From: Echeneis naucrates
Lineage: Eukaryota > Chordata > Actinopteri > Carangiformes > Echeneidae
NCBI RefSeq assembly: GCF_900963305.1
Contig: NC_042514.1
Span: 20,426,029 to 20,490,028, forward strand
Reading direction: 5' to 3'
Length of the DNA: 64,000 bases
The notes under the pieces are model-generated. The model did not search any database and was not told the origin of the DNA. It saw only the letters and a list, made by a program, of their open reading frames with translations. Positions 1 to 13,122 of this stretch are shown here, one piece after another. Position 1 is the first letter of the stretch. Each line of letters starts with the position of its first letter. Made by a program: the position numbers and the translations under genes.

Positions 1-2099
1 CCTGCCAGAGAAAACACCTGACATTAACAGACAGCGAGCTACCTGAGCTCAGGCTGACGTCACAGAGACCAAGTGGTCAAACACGGAACAACACACATCC
101 ACCCTATGGTTACTCTACATTCACATATGAAGATGATGGTGAAGAAGAGGTTGATGATGGAAATGAGAGCTGAGGAAATTGAAGACGTTGGTGATGAGGG
201 TTTAGGAAGATTAGGAAGATGAGGATGAAAATCATGAGAGCTGAGGGAGATGAGAATGATGATGAAGATGAGAGCTCTGTGTTTAGTTGCTGTTGAACTG
301 TGAAACAGCTGATCTCTGCACTAAACTGCTGCCATCTCCATGGAGATTAGACTGAACAGACAAGAATCTCCTGGGGTGGGTGGGTGGGGGGGGGTCCACA
401 GCAACGCAAAACTCAGCAATCTCTTCAGTGGAGACGGGAAAGAACAGGGAAAATACTGAACCACAACAACTACAATAGGAATGGATGTAGTTTTTGGTTG
501 ATCAACTGAGATGATAAACGGGCCAAAATTTAGTTTTCACCAATTAAAGTTATTTCAGTTTCCACTCAGCAGCAGATGGGCGAGGTGTTCTTTACTCCTA
601 GTTCTGGTACTCTGAGACGCTTCTTCGGTCTGACACAGCGAAGCATCTGCATCCTCGTCAGGGCATTACTCCACCCTGAGGCTCCACCCAATGCTGCAGC
701 TCTGTCAGCTAATTCCTGACGCGAAAGAAATACACAGGAAGTCAGGTGCACCAACCTTCAAAATAAAACCACTGGACTTTATAAGGGATTCTGAAACCTT
801 GATTTGGGTCTGAAGAGCCTTCAAACTTATTTCTAATGATCATCAGAGGGAAAAAGGAGTCAGATTGTATTGAAATCTACGGGAAAATGTCCCTCCTTCT
901 CCCTTGATTTATTTGCTCAATAAACCTGATCCTGATGAGTTTATGGTATCAGTCTCTAGTCTTCAATACGTGAAATTCATTTTATAAATGATGCTCCTAT
1001 TTAGAGGAAAATTGAGCACAAAGCAGCACAAGAGGCAGTGTGGTTATTGTATAACTGACAGACTGTAACACCCAATCAGGATAGAAACAGTGCGAGTCAG
1101 TTCCACCCCTCACTCCACCTTCTCCTCCAAATATGTAGCATGTATATGGACAAATTACAGAGTGGAATTAACATCTTAAACATTAAAGGACCAAATGAAT
1201 GATCGTTATTGCTATTTTTATTGAAATATAATCGAGCTGGAAAATTAGTTTCCTTCCTTAATATTAAAATGATTCCACGAAAACAAGGTTTATCTTTAGT
1301 ACTTGCACGTGGTGACTGCAAGTTCAGTTTTTCTGACATCAGTTAAAACTTCAACAGTCCCCTCACGGTGCAGGATATTCATGCTTTTATTTTGACGAAG
1401 TGAACCGGACCTCGTGTCATCAGACGTGTTCACTTGACGGCAGTTATTGATCACAAATCTGATCAATAACTAATTAGAGACTCGTGCAGCTCGCGTTCTG
1501 TCTGATCTGTTTCCGCCGAGAAAAGTAGCGCTCACATTACCTCTGCTCAGGTTAATGAGATGTAACCCTTTCTTTTCCCGCCGGAGAGTCCCCCTCTACT
1601 CCCCCGACCTCCCCACCCTCCCCCGTCACACACCGACCCCATTCCGGTTCCCGGTCTGACTTTGCATTGGCTTTCCACGGGATTTTGGCGCAGTTTGCGC
1701 GCATGTTCCTCCGCTGACTCAGCGCTCTGATGGATTGATGCCGCACAATGACGACACAGCGCACACCGGCACACGTTACGTCACAAAGCCTCTGAAAAAT
1801 AAACAGAAGAAGAAATAAAAGATGTTAAAAGGAAGAAGAAAGAAAGTGGTGCGTACTCACTCCATGTCTGAGCAGGTCAGTTCACCAGCCCGAGTCCTCT
1901 GATCCACATCCAGGAGGGAGCGGAGACCCGCCCACAGGGGGGCGGGGGGGTGGGGGGGGTACAAGGCAGGAGAGGAGACAGATACATGACAGGACAGGAG
2001 ACAATGAACGAAGGATGAAAAAGGGAGACAAGAGAAAAAGGTAAAAAGAAAGAGAAAAAATATATCTGAATCAAAAGGTACATTCGCTTTAACTTTTAA
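1..2099. other. Left flank, no gene called; CpG-rich promoter-like island at about 1,480-1,790
   Basis: I see no protein-coding exon I can defend here. Positions 1,480-1,790 are richer in CpG than their surroundings and carry two E2F-type motifs (TTTTCCCGCC at 1,573-1,582; TTTTGGCGC at 1,683-1,691) and a CRE-like TTACGTCA (1,776-1,783). On the minus strand an ATG followed at once by a perfect donor (ATGGA, then GTGAGT; 1,856-1,866) could be a tiny first coding exon of a gene running off the left edge, but no second exon was recognised. A 62-codon minus-strand frame at 566-754 follows a possible acceptor and is unassigned. Most likely this is the promoter region of an unseen left neighbour. 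Confidence 0.4.
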
Positions 2100-2334
2100 C
2101 ATTTTGTCTACTGTTATGTTTGTTGTTTCTGCTGTTGTGTTTTGAAATGTTTTTGTACAGTGCAGTCCGGCGGAAGGCGCCGTTACACAGGAGCAGGACT
2201 CCAGACCAGACCAGGTTCCCATCTGACCACAGACTATCGCCCAGACCAAACCACGTCCATCAGATCTGTACTCACACAGCCAGTCGGATCCTTGTGTGAA
2301 CCAAGATCCACATCTTCTCTGGACCAGGAGCAGA

Positions 2335-2600
2335 TATTTCATTGCTCTCTTTCCTTCTGCTATTGGCCTAGACTGCTGAGTTGAGGCCCCTTAAAATCAG
2401 TCAAAGCACTTCTCTCTGCTTGTAGTTCTGAGGTTTCTGCCTCCTAAAGGAAGGTCCACTGTCTCAAAGTGTTTGTTCATGGAAGGATTTGATAGGTCTC
2501 TTTAAAAACTCGGTCTAGGCACCATGTAAATATATGCATATAATTTGAGATTTTGAGATCCACTGAGTCAGGCCCAGATTATTTGAATAATATTCGTGTA
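2335..2600 (+). repeat. Degenerate copy of an abundant teleost interspersed repeat
   Basis: The stretch reads, with many changes, like the copy at about 21,720-22,315: a segment like TTTCTGCCTCCTAAAGGAAG, then CACTGTCTCAAAGTG, then GGTCTCTTTAAA and GGTCTAG. It matches the middle to 3' part of a family that is very common in fish and that usually ends near GATTTGGCACTATATA. I do not assign its class. The copy is old and lacks a clear end. Confidence 0.5.
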
Positions 2601-4293
2601 ATCCTGTTGACTGATAGACAAGCATACAAACAGACAGTAAGTCAGACAATGTCAAATGAAAACATGGTGAAGGGAACATGTTTTTCTAATAAAACAATGA
2701 AGTCGTATTGGAAAGCCTGACTTTTATTTTGAAAGAATAATTAAAATTAGTGTTACAAGACAAACATCGTGTCAGTGTGCCAGTGTGTGTGCAGTGTAAA
2801 CTGTGTACACAGATGACATCACTCATTTTAAAATTTGGTGTTGACTTAAGATTGTTTTTGAGAAAATTGTGAAAAATCAGGAAAATGTCAAATACTTGAA
2901 GAATAAAGTTGAACAGATCCAAAGTTGAAACTTAAGGAATAAAATAAAATCACAGTGAACAGAAGATGGGAAAAAAAAAAGCAAACAAACAAAAAACAAA
3001 CAAACTAAATATTTTGTTTAATTGTTCTGACAACAGACTGAACACACAAAATTTTGGCTGAGACATTAAAGTAAGCTGAGAAGGTTCTCAGTGGTGGTTA
3101 TTAAATATTGTAGGCCAATGCTATGCTAACAGAATCAAAAGTTGAACCAAAACGTATCTGAACTCACTTTCAAAAACACTGACGAGTGCTGCACAACAAA
3201 CTTCATAACTGCATCTCTGTCACTAAAAACCGGAGTCTGTTCCTTTGCATTCACGATTTTCTTTTTTTTTTTTAAACCTTGGTCATCAGAAAGGAAATGG
3301 GACAGCCTAAAGACACAAGTGAATCTAAAATGTCTTTCTCTTGCTCTCTCTCAATTATGTTATGAACATTTTATCTTTAAGTCCTGAGTAACAAACATGG
3401 AGATGTGAAGTTTTAGTCTTGAGGCTTAACAGGCTCTTTGAAACTGGCCAAAAGAGAAATAACACATGAATGAGATTTTGTGACACATGACATCCTCGTA
3501 CCAAAATTCAAACTCAAGATTTAAAAATGACAAATCTTTAAAAAGAAAAATCTAAATAAATAAATAAGTTAAAACTGAAATGTGTGTTTTGATTGATTTT
3601 TCAAGGACAGTTTTTAGTCATTTCGACATAAAAAGACAATCATAACCAAACCTTCTAAGGAAACTGATTGCTCTGATTATTGATCAGTTGACAAAAAAAA
3701 AAAAAAACAACTACAAATCCCAGAAACTCAGGTAGAAACTCAAGGCTGAACTCGCACAGTTGAGTAAATCACCTCAGCTGAGGTTCATGGGTAATGTACG
3801 CTCAAAGGGGAGCCACAATGCTCTCAGATGAGCTGACATAAGGATCTAGATCAGGATCAGCTCTTTCAGTCAAAGTAAAAAATTTGACAGAGACGAAGAC
3901 AAAAGATAGACTAAAGATTACTTAAAAAAAAAAAGGTGACTGGTCCAAAAGCAAAAACTGACCAGCAGGTAATTCAAAAACAACATGATGTCGTGATGTG
4001 AATAAGAGAAGCTGAGGCAGAGACCTGATGTCTGTGATCTGACACCTGAGTTTAGGTCCCTGGAATACACCTGAGCTGAGGACCTAATGCACCAGAGAAG
4101 AAGTAACAGGAAGTGACAGGTGAGAACAGGTGAACTAGGTGTAAAGGAAGTAGTTTCCTGTGTAAAAGACTGGAATTTAATGGTAAATCCACATTTAGGA
4201 CATCAGACCAACTGCTGTGGCTGTTACCATAGCAACACTTAAAGTCTACACCTCCTCCTACTTTGAAAGGGTGGAGCTTTAAGCAGGTGGAGC
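2601..4293 (-). other. Probable map1s 3' UTR and downstream spacer
   Basis: This AT-rich stretch has no credible reading frame and follows the map1s stop codon on the minus strand. A minus-strand AATAAA signal (plus-strand TTTATT at 2,723-2,728) would give a 3' UTR of about 1.6 kb. No other feature is apparent apart from A-runs. Confidence 0.4.
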
Positions 4294-7200
4294 TCAGAAC
4301 TCGACCTTGCAGGCAGGGAAGGTCTCGTCTTGCATGGCTACAGTACTGTTGCTGCCAAGCACTGTGATGGACAGCTCCTTCTGCCGATCATGGGTCTCCT
4401 GGTACCACTGGTGCATCGCCAGTGAGTCAAACGTCGGGATCAGGGTCACCTGAGCAGAGGAATGGACCATTCAGGAACACATCTCAGAAAGCTAAAGACA
4501 ACAGACATCACTCACTATTCACTGACCTGGACGTCCGACCAGCTGCTTTTTCCTTCAAGCAGTGAATCCAGAGTGCTCCTCATCGATGCTTCCTTCACTG
4601 GATCGTCACCGCTCACGATGTAATAGGATGATCTAAGGTGCCTAAAGAAGTCCTGGTCCACAGTGGAGGAAGCACAGCCAGACGGCAGGTAGGCGAGGTC
4701 CACATAGACCACAGCGCCCTCAGACACTGCAGCTTTGGCAGCTGCACAGAAATGAGAAGAGATGGGTCAGAGATGACGACACCAAAGCCAGCTTCTCATG
4801 TGAACACCAGATGGAGCTGCAACACAAACCTGACAGCTCATCAGCCTGGAAGTGTCAAACTGGGCTTGGCGTTTGATTCATTTGAGGGGAAGGGGAGGTT
4901 ATGATAAATCTAAACCACGCACCACTTTATGCAGCTGGACTTTCAAAAAATAAGGCGATGGGGTTTTGGGACTTACACTCAGGAGGAGAAATACTAGATC
5001 ACTCTTTGACAAGAACCAGATTTGGTTGAAAGCTTCGGGGCACTGAGTCCCCCCCCCAACTAACACCTGGTGTATCACACCAGGTCCAAGATCCAGTTGG
5101 CCAGCTACTATATTTAGTTTTACAGTACTTTCAGGAGTGCCTACCTGAGGATGGAAGCTTTGCTGTCCCAGTTCTGGATCCACCGAGGGAATTTCGGGAG
5201 GATGACCTCATGTCGAGGCTGGACGTCATCTTTACCGACCCTGTTGAACTGTTGGCCTTGGATTTACCATTCAGGGCAGTGGAACTTCCGGAGGTTCCTT
5301 TCTGCACTGTACTTGATGGTTTCTTTGTCTTTGCAGCTGAACTCTTCAGATTCTTGATGGATCCATCAGCCTCTGCATCGGCCATGCAGGCTCCAGGCTG
5401 GGGGGGTAAAGGGGGAAGATCCTTGATAGGTGCAGGAGGAGGATCGTGGGAGGAGAGCTGCCCTGCCCGATGGGAGAACTGCAGACTTGGATGATCTTGT
5501 GGATGAGTGGGTAAAAACAGGTGACTGGAGTCATCATCAGATTCAAGCTCTTCAGTGATGGAAGGACAATCATCTGTAGCAGGGGGGACATCAGAGTCTG
5601 TGGCCATCTGCAAAGAGTCGCTAACTGAGGTGGGTGGAGTTTCCTGGCTGTAGGCTGATGGGCATTCGCTGCTGCTCTGATCCTGGGGCTGGTTGTTATT
5701 GTCAGAGAAATCTGGTGAGATGCCTGCGGAGAGACCAGGGCTGACATGCTGCTGATGGTTCTCTGGGGTCCGGGGGTGCTGGAACTCACAGGGTGAAACC
5801 AGGCATAGATCCACATCATGTAGAACATCTGAGGTCAGCTCTGACATCACATGGATGTGCTCTTCTGATCCATTTCCGCAACAGCCATTTCGAGATGACC
5901 TCAGAGGCAGGGCCATCGCCATAGTTGAGCCTGTGTCACCGACATGTCCGTTGGTGTAGATTCTGTCTTCTGTGGCTCCTTTGGGGGAAATTACAGCAGG
6001 TGGGACCAGTTGCTCCAAAGACACCGACAGTGATTCATCAACTTCTGTGGAGTGAGGTGAGCCGACCTCAGCAGGCATGGAGGTCATTGTGGGGGAGGAG
6101 TCTGCCATCAGATCCTTCAAAGGACTGAGGGCCAGAAGGCTGGACTGTTTATCCTGGGAGGATATGGAGTTCTCCAGACCCTCCCGCAGGGATCCCAGGT
6201 CTGAGGTCCTGCAAGAGCCTCCCTGGTTGTAATCTTCGAAGCCCAGACTGGAACCCCTCGCCCCAAGGCTGCTGTCCTCACCCAAGCACCTCATGTCCTC
6301 TTCAGGGGACTGGTGGAAGGGAGTGTGTCCTGCACTGTTAGGGGCTGAATCTGCTGGAGACACCAGCTCGAGTGTTTTCTCCTCAGAGCTGACGCAGGCG
6401 TCTTCAGGTCCATGTTTGAGGCATCCTGGCTGAAATGCAGTGGGAGTTAGGTCAAAGTTAACACTGAGATCGCTTTTTGGTGTTTTGGCAAGAGGTGAAG
6501 AGGCGATGGCCATTTCCTGGTTTTTCTCCACACTACGAAACATTTCAGGACTCTCTACTGTCAGCGCCTGATTCCCATTGACCTTTGCTCCTCCAAAACT
6601 CATGATAGCTGTGTTTTTTTGGTCACCTTCCAGGCTTAATCTTTGAGTTTCAGACGCCATATCCTCGGGTGTTGATACAGAGCGATCTGCCTCTCCCTGG
6701 TTTTCCTGATTCTTCAAGCTTGTCTTCCCCTTTGTTCCTCTGTTCGTAGCATCTTTCTTTTGAAGTGTCCCATCTTTTTTTAGAGTCCCACTCTTGCCCA
6801 AAGACTTTTTTAGTTCCGTGCTGCCTACTGATGCAACACTTGAAGCTCCATTTGTTGTTTTCTTCACCTCTTTAACAGGTGGTTTTGTTGTTTTTTTCTC
6901 ATCTGTCTTTACATCCCTCTTGATATCTTTCTTTGGCTCAGGTTTGTCTTTCTTTGATTTTAAACTTACAGTTTCCTTCTTTCCAAGTTCTTTCTTCTTC
7001 TCTGTACTCTCTTCAGTCTTCACAGCAGCAGCAAGAGCTTTTTCCTCCTTTTTTTTCACTTCCTTTTTTTCTTCTTTTGACACATCTTTCTTTGGAGCAG
7101 TTTTTTCTGCTGGTTTTCGAGGCTTTGTCTTAACATCTCCATCCTTCAATTTAGACTTTTCTTCCCCATCCTTCTTGTCTTTTGGTGCATTGTCTCCTGC

Positions 7201-10200
7201 TGACTTTGGCTTTGTTTTTACCTCCTGTTTTTTGACATCTCCTCGTCCAGGCTTGTCTTTCTGAAAGGCACTGCTGGCTTTAATGTCCTTTGAATGGGAC
7301 TTAAGGCTTTCCCGGCTCTCTGCTCTTTTTGGTGGTTTCTCTGTTTTAGATGTTTCAAGATTCTCCAAACACACTGATGGATGTTTGAGGAAATCTAAAT
7401 GTTTGAGTTTTTCAAGTCCATCCAGAATTTTGTTCTGTGGCGTGCAGCCTGGGAAGAGAACACGGATAATCTTCTCCTGAGGGCTGGATGGATGCCAGAC
7501 AAGCAAAGCACAGATTGAGACGAGACACGCCAGTGGAAGATTTGAGCCTGTCACGATTGATCCGCTGTTTGGCCAATTGCGCATTAAAGCTTCAAATTCT
7601 CTACTGCCATTGACAGGGTTCAGGGTGTACAGCTCCAAACGACCAACCCCCATCTTCTGAAATAAAATGATCGGTTCAATAACAGTTCCATTCAACCGGC
7701 AGAGCAGTTCAGGTTTGATTGACAGTTTCTGTAAGTGCTGCAGAGTGAGTGCCACTTGGTCGCAGCTCCGTAGCTCACTGGGATCTTCCTGAACCAGATG
7801 GAGTTTGTCAGGAACATTGAAGAAAACCACGCCGAGCTCAGGAGAGATGAGTTTTTTCACCCAGTCTTCTTCAGTCTGAGATCCAGCAGACTCGTCTTCC
7901 TGCTCTGCTGCTTTCCTCCACAGCAGACTGTTTAGTCCGGGAAGGTTGTCCACCCCAATGTGAGTCAGGAGCACTGAGTCAATTCTGTCCAAGTGTCGGA
8001 CCAGTTTCCAGAAGCAGGAGCGTGGGTCCGAGCCACCATTCACCAGGACGTTAAAACCGTTCACAGCAAAGAAGGCAGAGTCTCCCTTCCCACCTGGGAA
8101 GATGTAGCAGCAGGGCCGGGAGAGCTTCAGGAACCCAACAGTACTTGGTGGCTCCAGCAGATCAAAGGGCGACTCAGGCTCCAGCGACTCTGAAAGGTAT
8201 TCTGTGAACTCCTGCAGACCCTCCATTTCTGGCAGGATGGGTGGAGGATTGACCTGGATGTTTATGAGACTTTGAAAATTGTGTTTCTCCAAGAGACCAA
8301 AGTCCTTCCAAAGACCGTAGTTTGGACAGCTGAGGGTGAGTTTGGCTTTCACCTCTGAATCTGCTGAGCCCAACAACTCTTCAACCTGACAGGGCACAAG
8401 AAGTCACAACAATTATCTTTTATAAAAACATCACATTACTCAAATGACCATCGGACCAAACAGACCTCTCACCTCCTCATCAGAAAATATGCGGATCAGA
8501 TCATTGAGAGAGAAACAGCCTTTCTGTAAAATGATGTCTCCCGTCTCCTCCATACACCTGCCAGCCAGGACCAGCAGTTTGTGTCGCGATGAGTCACAGA
8601 TCAGCCGCCTGACCTGCAACAGAAAACACTCAGTATGCCATTAATGTTCAGATATGTGATCTGAACTGGAGTATTTTCAGTTTACACTCACTGTTATTCT
8701 AACACAGCCCATTCAAGAAAGGGACAAGACAACATGCTCATTTGTTGTCTAGACAAAGGAAGGTCCTTTGAAATCAGCCCTGCCACAATGATAATCTTTT
8801 CACACCTATGTGAGAAGACAATCACAAACTGTAAATCCAGCTGCTATCGGTCACTATATGGCACATGACCCTGGTCTTAAAAAAAAAAAAAAAACAACAA
8901 AAACATCTGTTTGTTCCTCCTTTCCCTATCTCCCAAGGCTCTCGCTTCCCTCACACTCATCTGGGGCCCTCTCTCTTGGCTCCTGGATCCTCTGAGGCCT
9001 CCCTTGGATTAGCTCTCCTGACTCAGAGGTTGGCCCTGATCTTCTCTGCAACTCTTCACTCTTCCCATGGTAGTGACACAATGTTATGTCCAAGATTTCT
9101 AAGAGGACAAACTGAACAGCAGCAGATTTGATGCAATGTCTCCCTGCTGTTTCCTGAAAGCAACAGGCCTCAAGGTAGCATCAACTGCTGCAACAGCAAC
9201 ACCAGCAACGCAACCAATTTAAGGAACTAAGGAGGAATTCAACCACTCAGACCTGCAGGTCTGGACTCTGGTCTTGGACAAAACACAGGGAAGGATAGTT
9301 GCTTGTCAAAGAAGTGTGTAATGATCCCTGGGCCAACCTATCATAAAACAGGCACAGCTAAGAATAAGACTGTTAACCTTTGCACACATCAATGCAGATT
9401 TGGTTACTTTCTCTACTGGGCTTCCTTCTAGGGTTAGTGCTTAGGTTGTTGTTTAGCACTTTGTAACTATTTCAGCTGAGGACCACAAAGGACCACATGA
9501 GACAGGTGGCCCCTGCCGCCATCTTTTTTGTAGTTTCACAGTCTGCCATTTGGTAACTGTCACTCACACTCACTCATTCCCTGGCTGGCTACCAGATATG
9601 CTGCGCGCACACACACTCACTCACTCACTCACACTCACTCTCTAAGGAATATTGCCAACCTCTGCTCCGCAGAACTCTAAATTCTTCTACTTTAATATGG
9701 TAACTTGGCTATAGGCACTAAGTTGATTATGGTCAGATATCCAAACTAACAATATGTTATGAGACTGAATTGGTGATTTGGCTATCTTTTCCCTTTTCAG
9801 GGTGGTGCTCCGGGGTTAACTTTGATATTAAACAAAGTTATTAATTAATAATAATATCTTTGATAATAATAGTTTGATAAGTTTTTGATAGTCAATCACC
9901 AATGAACACCAACAAATGGTGCCCTGTGTAAGTTGTAACAACACTGTCATACCCTGGTTTTGGTTCTAGTTCTCACCTCAGAACAAACAAAGTCGTGAGC
10001 TGGATTAACGACAACCTGAGTGTCCAGGACATTCCCGCTGTGCTGCAGAGTCCTCTGACCTGCAAGAACAATCAGAGCAGCTGATCAGACAATGACAGTC
10101 ATCACTGAGCTGTGTTCATGTGGGGGAAGGGGCTGTTGTCACAGGGAAATCCCCGGAAATGGACACATTAAGTTAGCATGACAGCCACTGTAAAAGTCTC

Positions 10201-12181
10201 TTTATTATCAGTGGTCCGATGACATTGGCGCATGTCTGGGGATGACATCATCTCTTATGTTTTGGATGCTTTTTGTCCCTGAGAGAACTCACATGTACAG
10301 GGAGACAAGTTTGTGCTGTTATGTGTGTGTGTAAATGTCTGCAGGCTGTTCAGCAGAATCTCAGCTGACTGTATTTATGTTTGAATCACACAACACATTC
10401 TCTGTCAAAACACACACACACACTTTTACAAATGAGTTAACTCGTAGAAACATATGTAGTTTTCCCTCAGAGGAATATTCATCTTTAAAGTCACAGTAGT
10501 GGTCATTTGGAGCACCATCTCACCTGGTACCTCCTCTGACACAAAGGCTGAGTGTCTGGACACGAAGAGTTTCAGCTGCTGGTCCAGAACAGACACGTGC
10601 AGGTCAACAGGCCAGCAGCGCACACCTGTAACACACAACCCACTTGGCTCACATATCTGCAGCTTAGGATGTCATATCATTGATGTGAGGACTGGTTTAC
10701 TAGCCACAAGCGTCCTTCATCTAGGCTCTGATTGGATAATGACACCATGAGTCACATCATGACTGAGACAACAATTATCTATGACAATCAATAATCACAG
10801 ACTCAAAACAGGAAGTGAAATCGTCCACCCACTGACATCTCAGCCAAGACTTTCTGTCTGACCTCAGTGACGACTCGTTAATCCAGTGGGTTCATGTCCT
10901 CAGGTCATCCCATTCTGTTCAGTATACTGTAGACAATCCATCAATAACAGTCACAAAAATAAATAAATAAATAAATAAATAAAATCAGACGACACACACT
11001 CCTCTTGTCTCCGGCTGTGTCTTGTGTATAAAACTCTGGTCCTGGTTTCATAAACCTGGATATGTGAACAGTTTTCTCTCATGAGACATGGCCCTGGTTC
11101 TTTTTTTTTTCGTCCTCAGCCACAGGAAGCAAAATTAAGAAACGCCACTTCTTCGTCTTTAAACGCAGAACCCAACCCCTACAGATCTGTATCTGTTCCC
11201 TGATACAGATATTCTGTTCTGGCCCTGATATGACTGCCCCCCACCCACACGGAAAAACTAACTTAAATAGCCTGAAAGCCATAAAGAACACCCTGGTCCT
11301 GTCTCAGGCATTATGAGATTTGATTATTAATCAAAAATATAGTTTGATTTGACTGAATCGATATCGTTGAGTGACGCAGCGTGGACATTCAACTTGTTCC
11401 AGTCTGGACTTGAAGCTGACTCTGGGCTGAACTCATTTGCTTCAGGTCTAAACATCTGGGGTGCACCGCTGTCGCAAACCGAGGACCCAATAAAGGCGCA
11501 TCAGAGAGGAAGAACGCCAACTTAACTTAGAATGTGATGAAAACTATGTTTTTAAAGGATTTCTACAATGAGAACGTTGACACAGCACCAGTTACCGGAG
11601 CCCGAGCCACTGCAGGACCACATGTCCTCCGGGGACCGAGACGATCCCTGCGGGTCTCCTCTGTCCATCTGTTCCCCTGAAGTTTGTGCCGGAGGTGGAA
11701 AGAGGAACCGTGGCCGGGGAGCGGCTACGTTAGCCAGCTAACGGCGGCTGGACAGGCCGGACCGCTTTCAACGTTCATTTTGCAGGTTTCGATGGTCTCT
11801 TTAGTTCGGGACCTCAAGGGAAGTGAGATCCAGGAGTGAAAGTGAGTCACAACTTCAGCTGGAAGATCTTTTAGACCCGTTTGAGCTGCTGCGGGTGCGA
11901 CGTCAGCGCCTCCTGGCTGGTTTTATTGTGCTAGCTGCGACACTGACTTCCCGCCCGTGGACCACAAGACGGCTCCGAGCCCGGTCCGGTGGATCCGGTC
12001 CCGGATCCCTGAACTTCAACTCACCTGACTCGATCTGCCGGAGCAGCCGCTCCAGGAGACCGGCTGGGTGCAGCGCTCCCACCACCACCAGCACCGAGTA
12101 ATCCGCCGCAGGCTGGGAAGGACCGGGACAAGAACCGGGACAGGAACCGGGGCCGCCGCCCCGCTCCAGTGCCGCCATCAT
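4294..12181 (-). CDS. map1s: Microtubule-associated protein 1S
   Basis: MAP1-family protein that binds microtubules and links them to mitochondria and autophagosomes. Seven coding exons: 12025-12181, 10524-10625, 9977-10059, 8473-8613, 5145-8385, 4527-4741, 4294-4449. They sum to 4,095 nt, 1,364 aa (human about 1,059). The N-terminal part has the MAP1 core (SVLVVVGALHPAGLL, then KLFVSRHSAF). A metallo-beta-lactamase-like region starts at about residue 250 (CCYIFPGG, VNGFNVLVNGG, LTHIGVDNLPGL). Residues about 505-730 are a Lys/Glu-rich basic tract. The later heavy chain keeps GSPHSTEVDESLSVSLEQ and HDVDLCLVSPCEF. The C-terminus is the light-chain domain (VYVDLAYLPSG, TLIPTFDS, ending FPACKVEF). 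Two ATGs lie in tandem at the start (12,181 and 12,178), so the N-terminus is uncertain by one residue. The extra length over human is in the basic and acidic linker. The gene diverges from trmt13. Confidence 0.97.
9470..9960 (+). mobile_element. Possible LTR-retrotransposon remnant (LTR end and primer-site-like junction)
   Basis: It lies inside map1s intron 3. An AT-rich stretch ends in ACCAACA and is followed within two bases by TGGTGCC, the arrangement expected where an LTR meets a primer-binding site. No coding part is visible. I read it as a broken fossil; family and age cannot be fixed. This rests on the junction alone, and a chance resemblance is possible. Confidence 0.3.
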
Positions 12182-12420
12182 GGCATGGACGTCCACTGAT
12201 GACGTAATCCGAACACTCTCTGAGGCCCCGCCTCGCTCGGACCAGACACAGCAATTCAGACAACTGTCACGTGAGGAGGCCAATCAGCTAGGAAACTGTG
12301 CAGCAGCAGCTGAGGAAAGGTGGCCAATCAGAAAAGACGGTGTCGTTCGAGTGCTGCTCAGGAGAAATGAGCATTTATAGTCTGTTCAGATCCCAGAGCT
12401 GAGGATAAAACGGAGAACAC
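11580..12420. promoter_or_regulatory. CpG-rich promoter region of map1s
   Basis: CpG-dense sequence surrounds the map1s first exon and extends on both sides of its start codon. It contains GC-rich stretches around 11,690-11,770 and 11,940-12,180 and ATTGG (CCAAT) motifs near 12,300-12,330. Its position in the gap between map1s and trmt13 leaves open some shared use by both genes, though trmt13 starts 940 bp away. Confidence 0.5.
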
Positions 12421-13122
12421 GCTGATGTTGTGACCTTAATGCAAATATTTAGAGATTGTTCAGTAAATGGTGACGAAAAATAAGCGGTTCAAGCAAAGGT
12501 TAGGGAAGGTAAAACGAAAAGGTCCTGATGTTTAAACTGATGAGTTTGGCCACTAAGTAACAAAAGATGTATTCAGTTAAATGGTAATGTGTCAGAGATT
12601 TCTATCAGTACGTAACATTTACAGTGTAATGACTTGAAATAAAACCAAATGTCCATGCTAAACAACATAGTCATACTTTATCTTATATAATAGCTTTCTT
12701 CTATTTTCTTTGTTTTTCTTCTTTTTATCTATCTTTATATTTTACTATCCATACATATTGAGCTGTTTCTTTAAATGTGTCTTTCAATATTTTTATTACT
12801 TTTTTAAAGTAATTGTTCACTTGTTGAAATATAATTTTGTTTGTTTGTTTGTTTTTTAGTAGGTGTGTTTAATGTTCATAGCTGTGTCTGACTCTTACTA
12901 CTCACACTAGATGGAATCGTATTACAGTGCGTCCATAAAGTCTCTTAAAAAATAATTACGAAAGTAAATGAACAGACACGTGTGGAAATTAATACAAAAC
13001 GAGGAGCAGATGTTTAAGTTTTTTGCTATATTTTTGTCAGTGATGTTTAAATCATCGTGTGTCGGTATTACCACAGTTCGATGAGTACCTGAATACAGCA
13101 AGGAAGTTTCACAGCCTCAAAC
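12420..13122. other. map1s-trmt13 divergent intergenic spacer
   Basis: AT-rich spacer between two divergent genes, with T-rich low-complexity sequence around 12,690-12,860. No gene is seen. The last hundred or so bases must hold the trmt13 promoter and 5' UTR, but no clear core element was recognised. Confidence 0.5.

Noticed and set aside
1857-2342. 161-codon minus-strand frame
   Set aside because: Low-complexity, overlaps a decayed repeat on its left end, and shows no family resemblance; only the ATGGA-GTGAGT at its end is noted elsewhere.
6794-7264. 156-codon plus-strand frame rich in Phe and Ser
   Set aside because: It is the antisense shadow of the Lys-rich tract of map1s (AAG/AAA read backwards as CTT/TTT).
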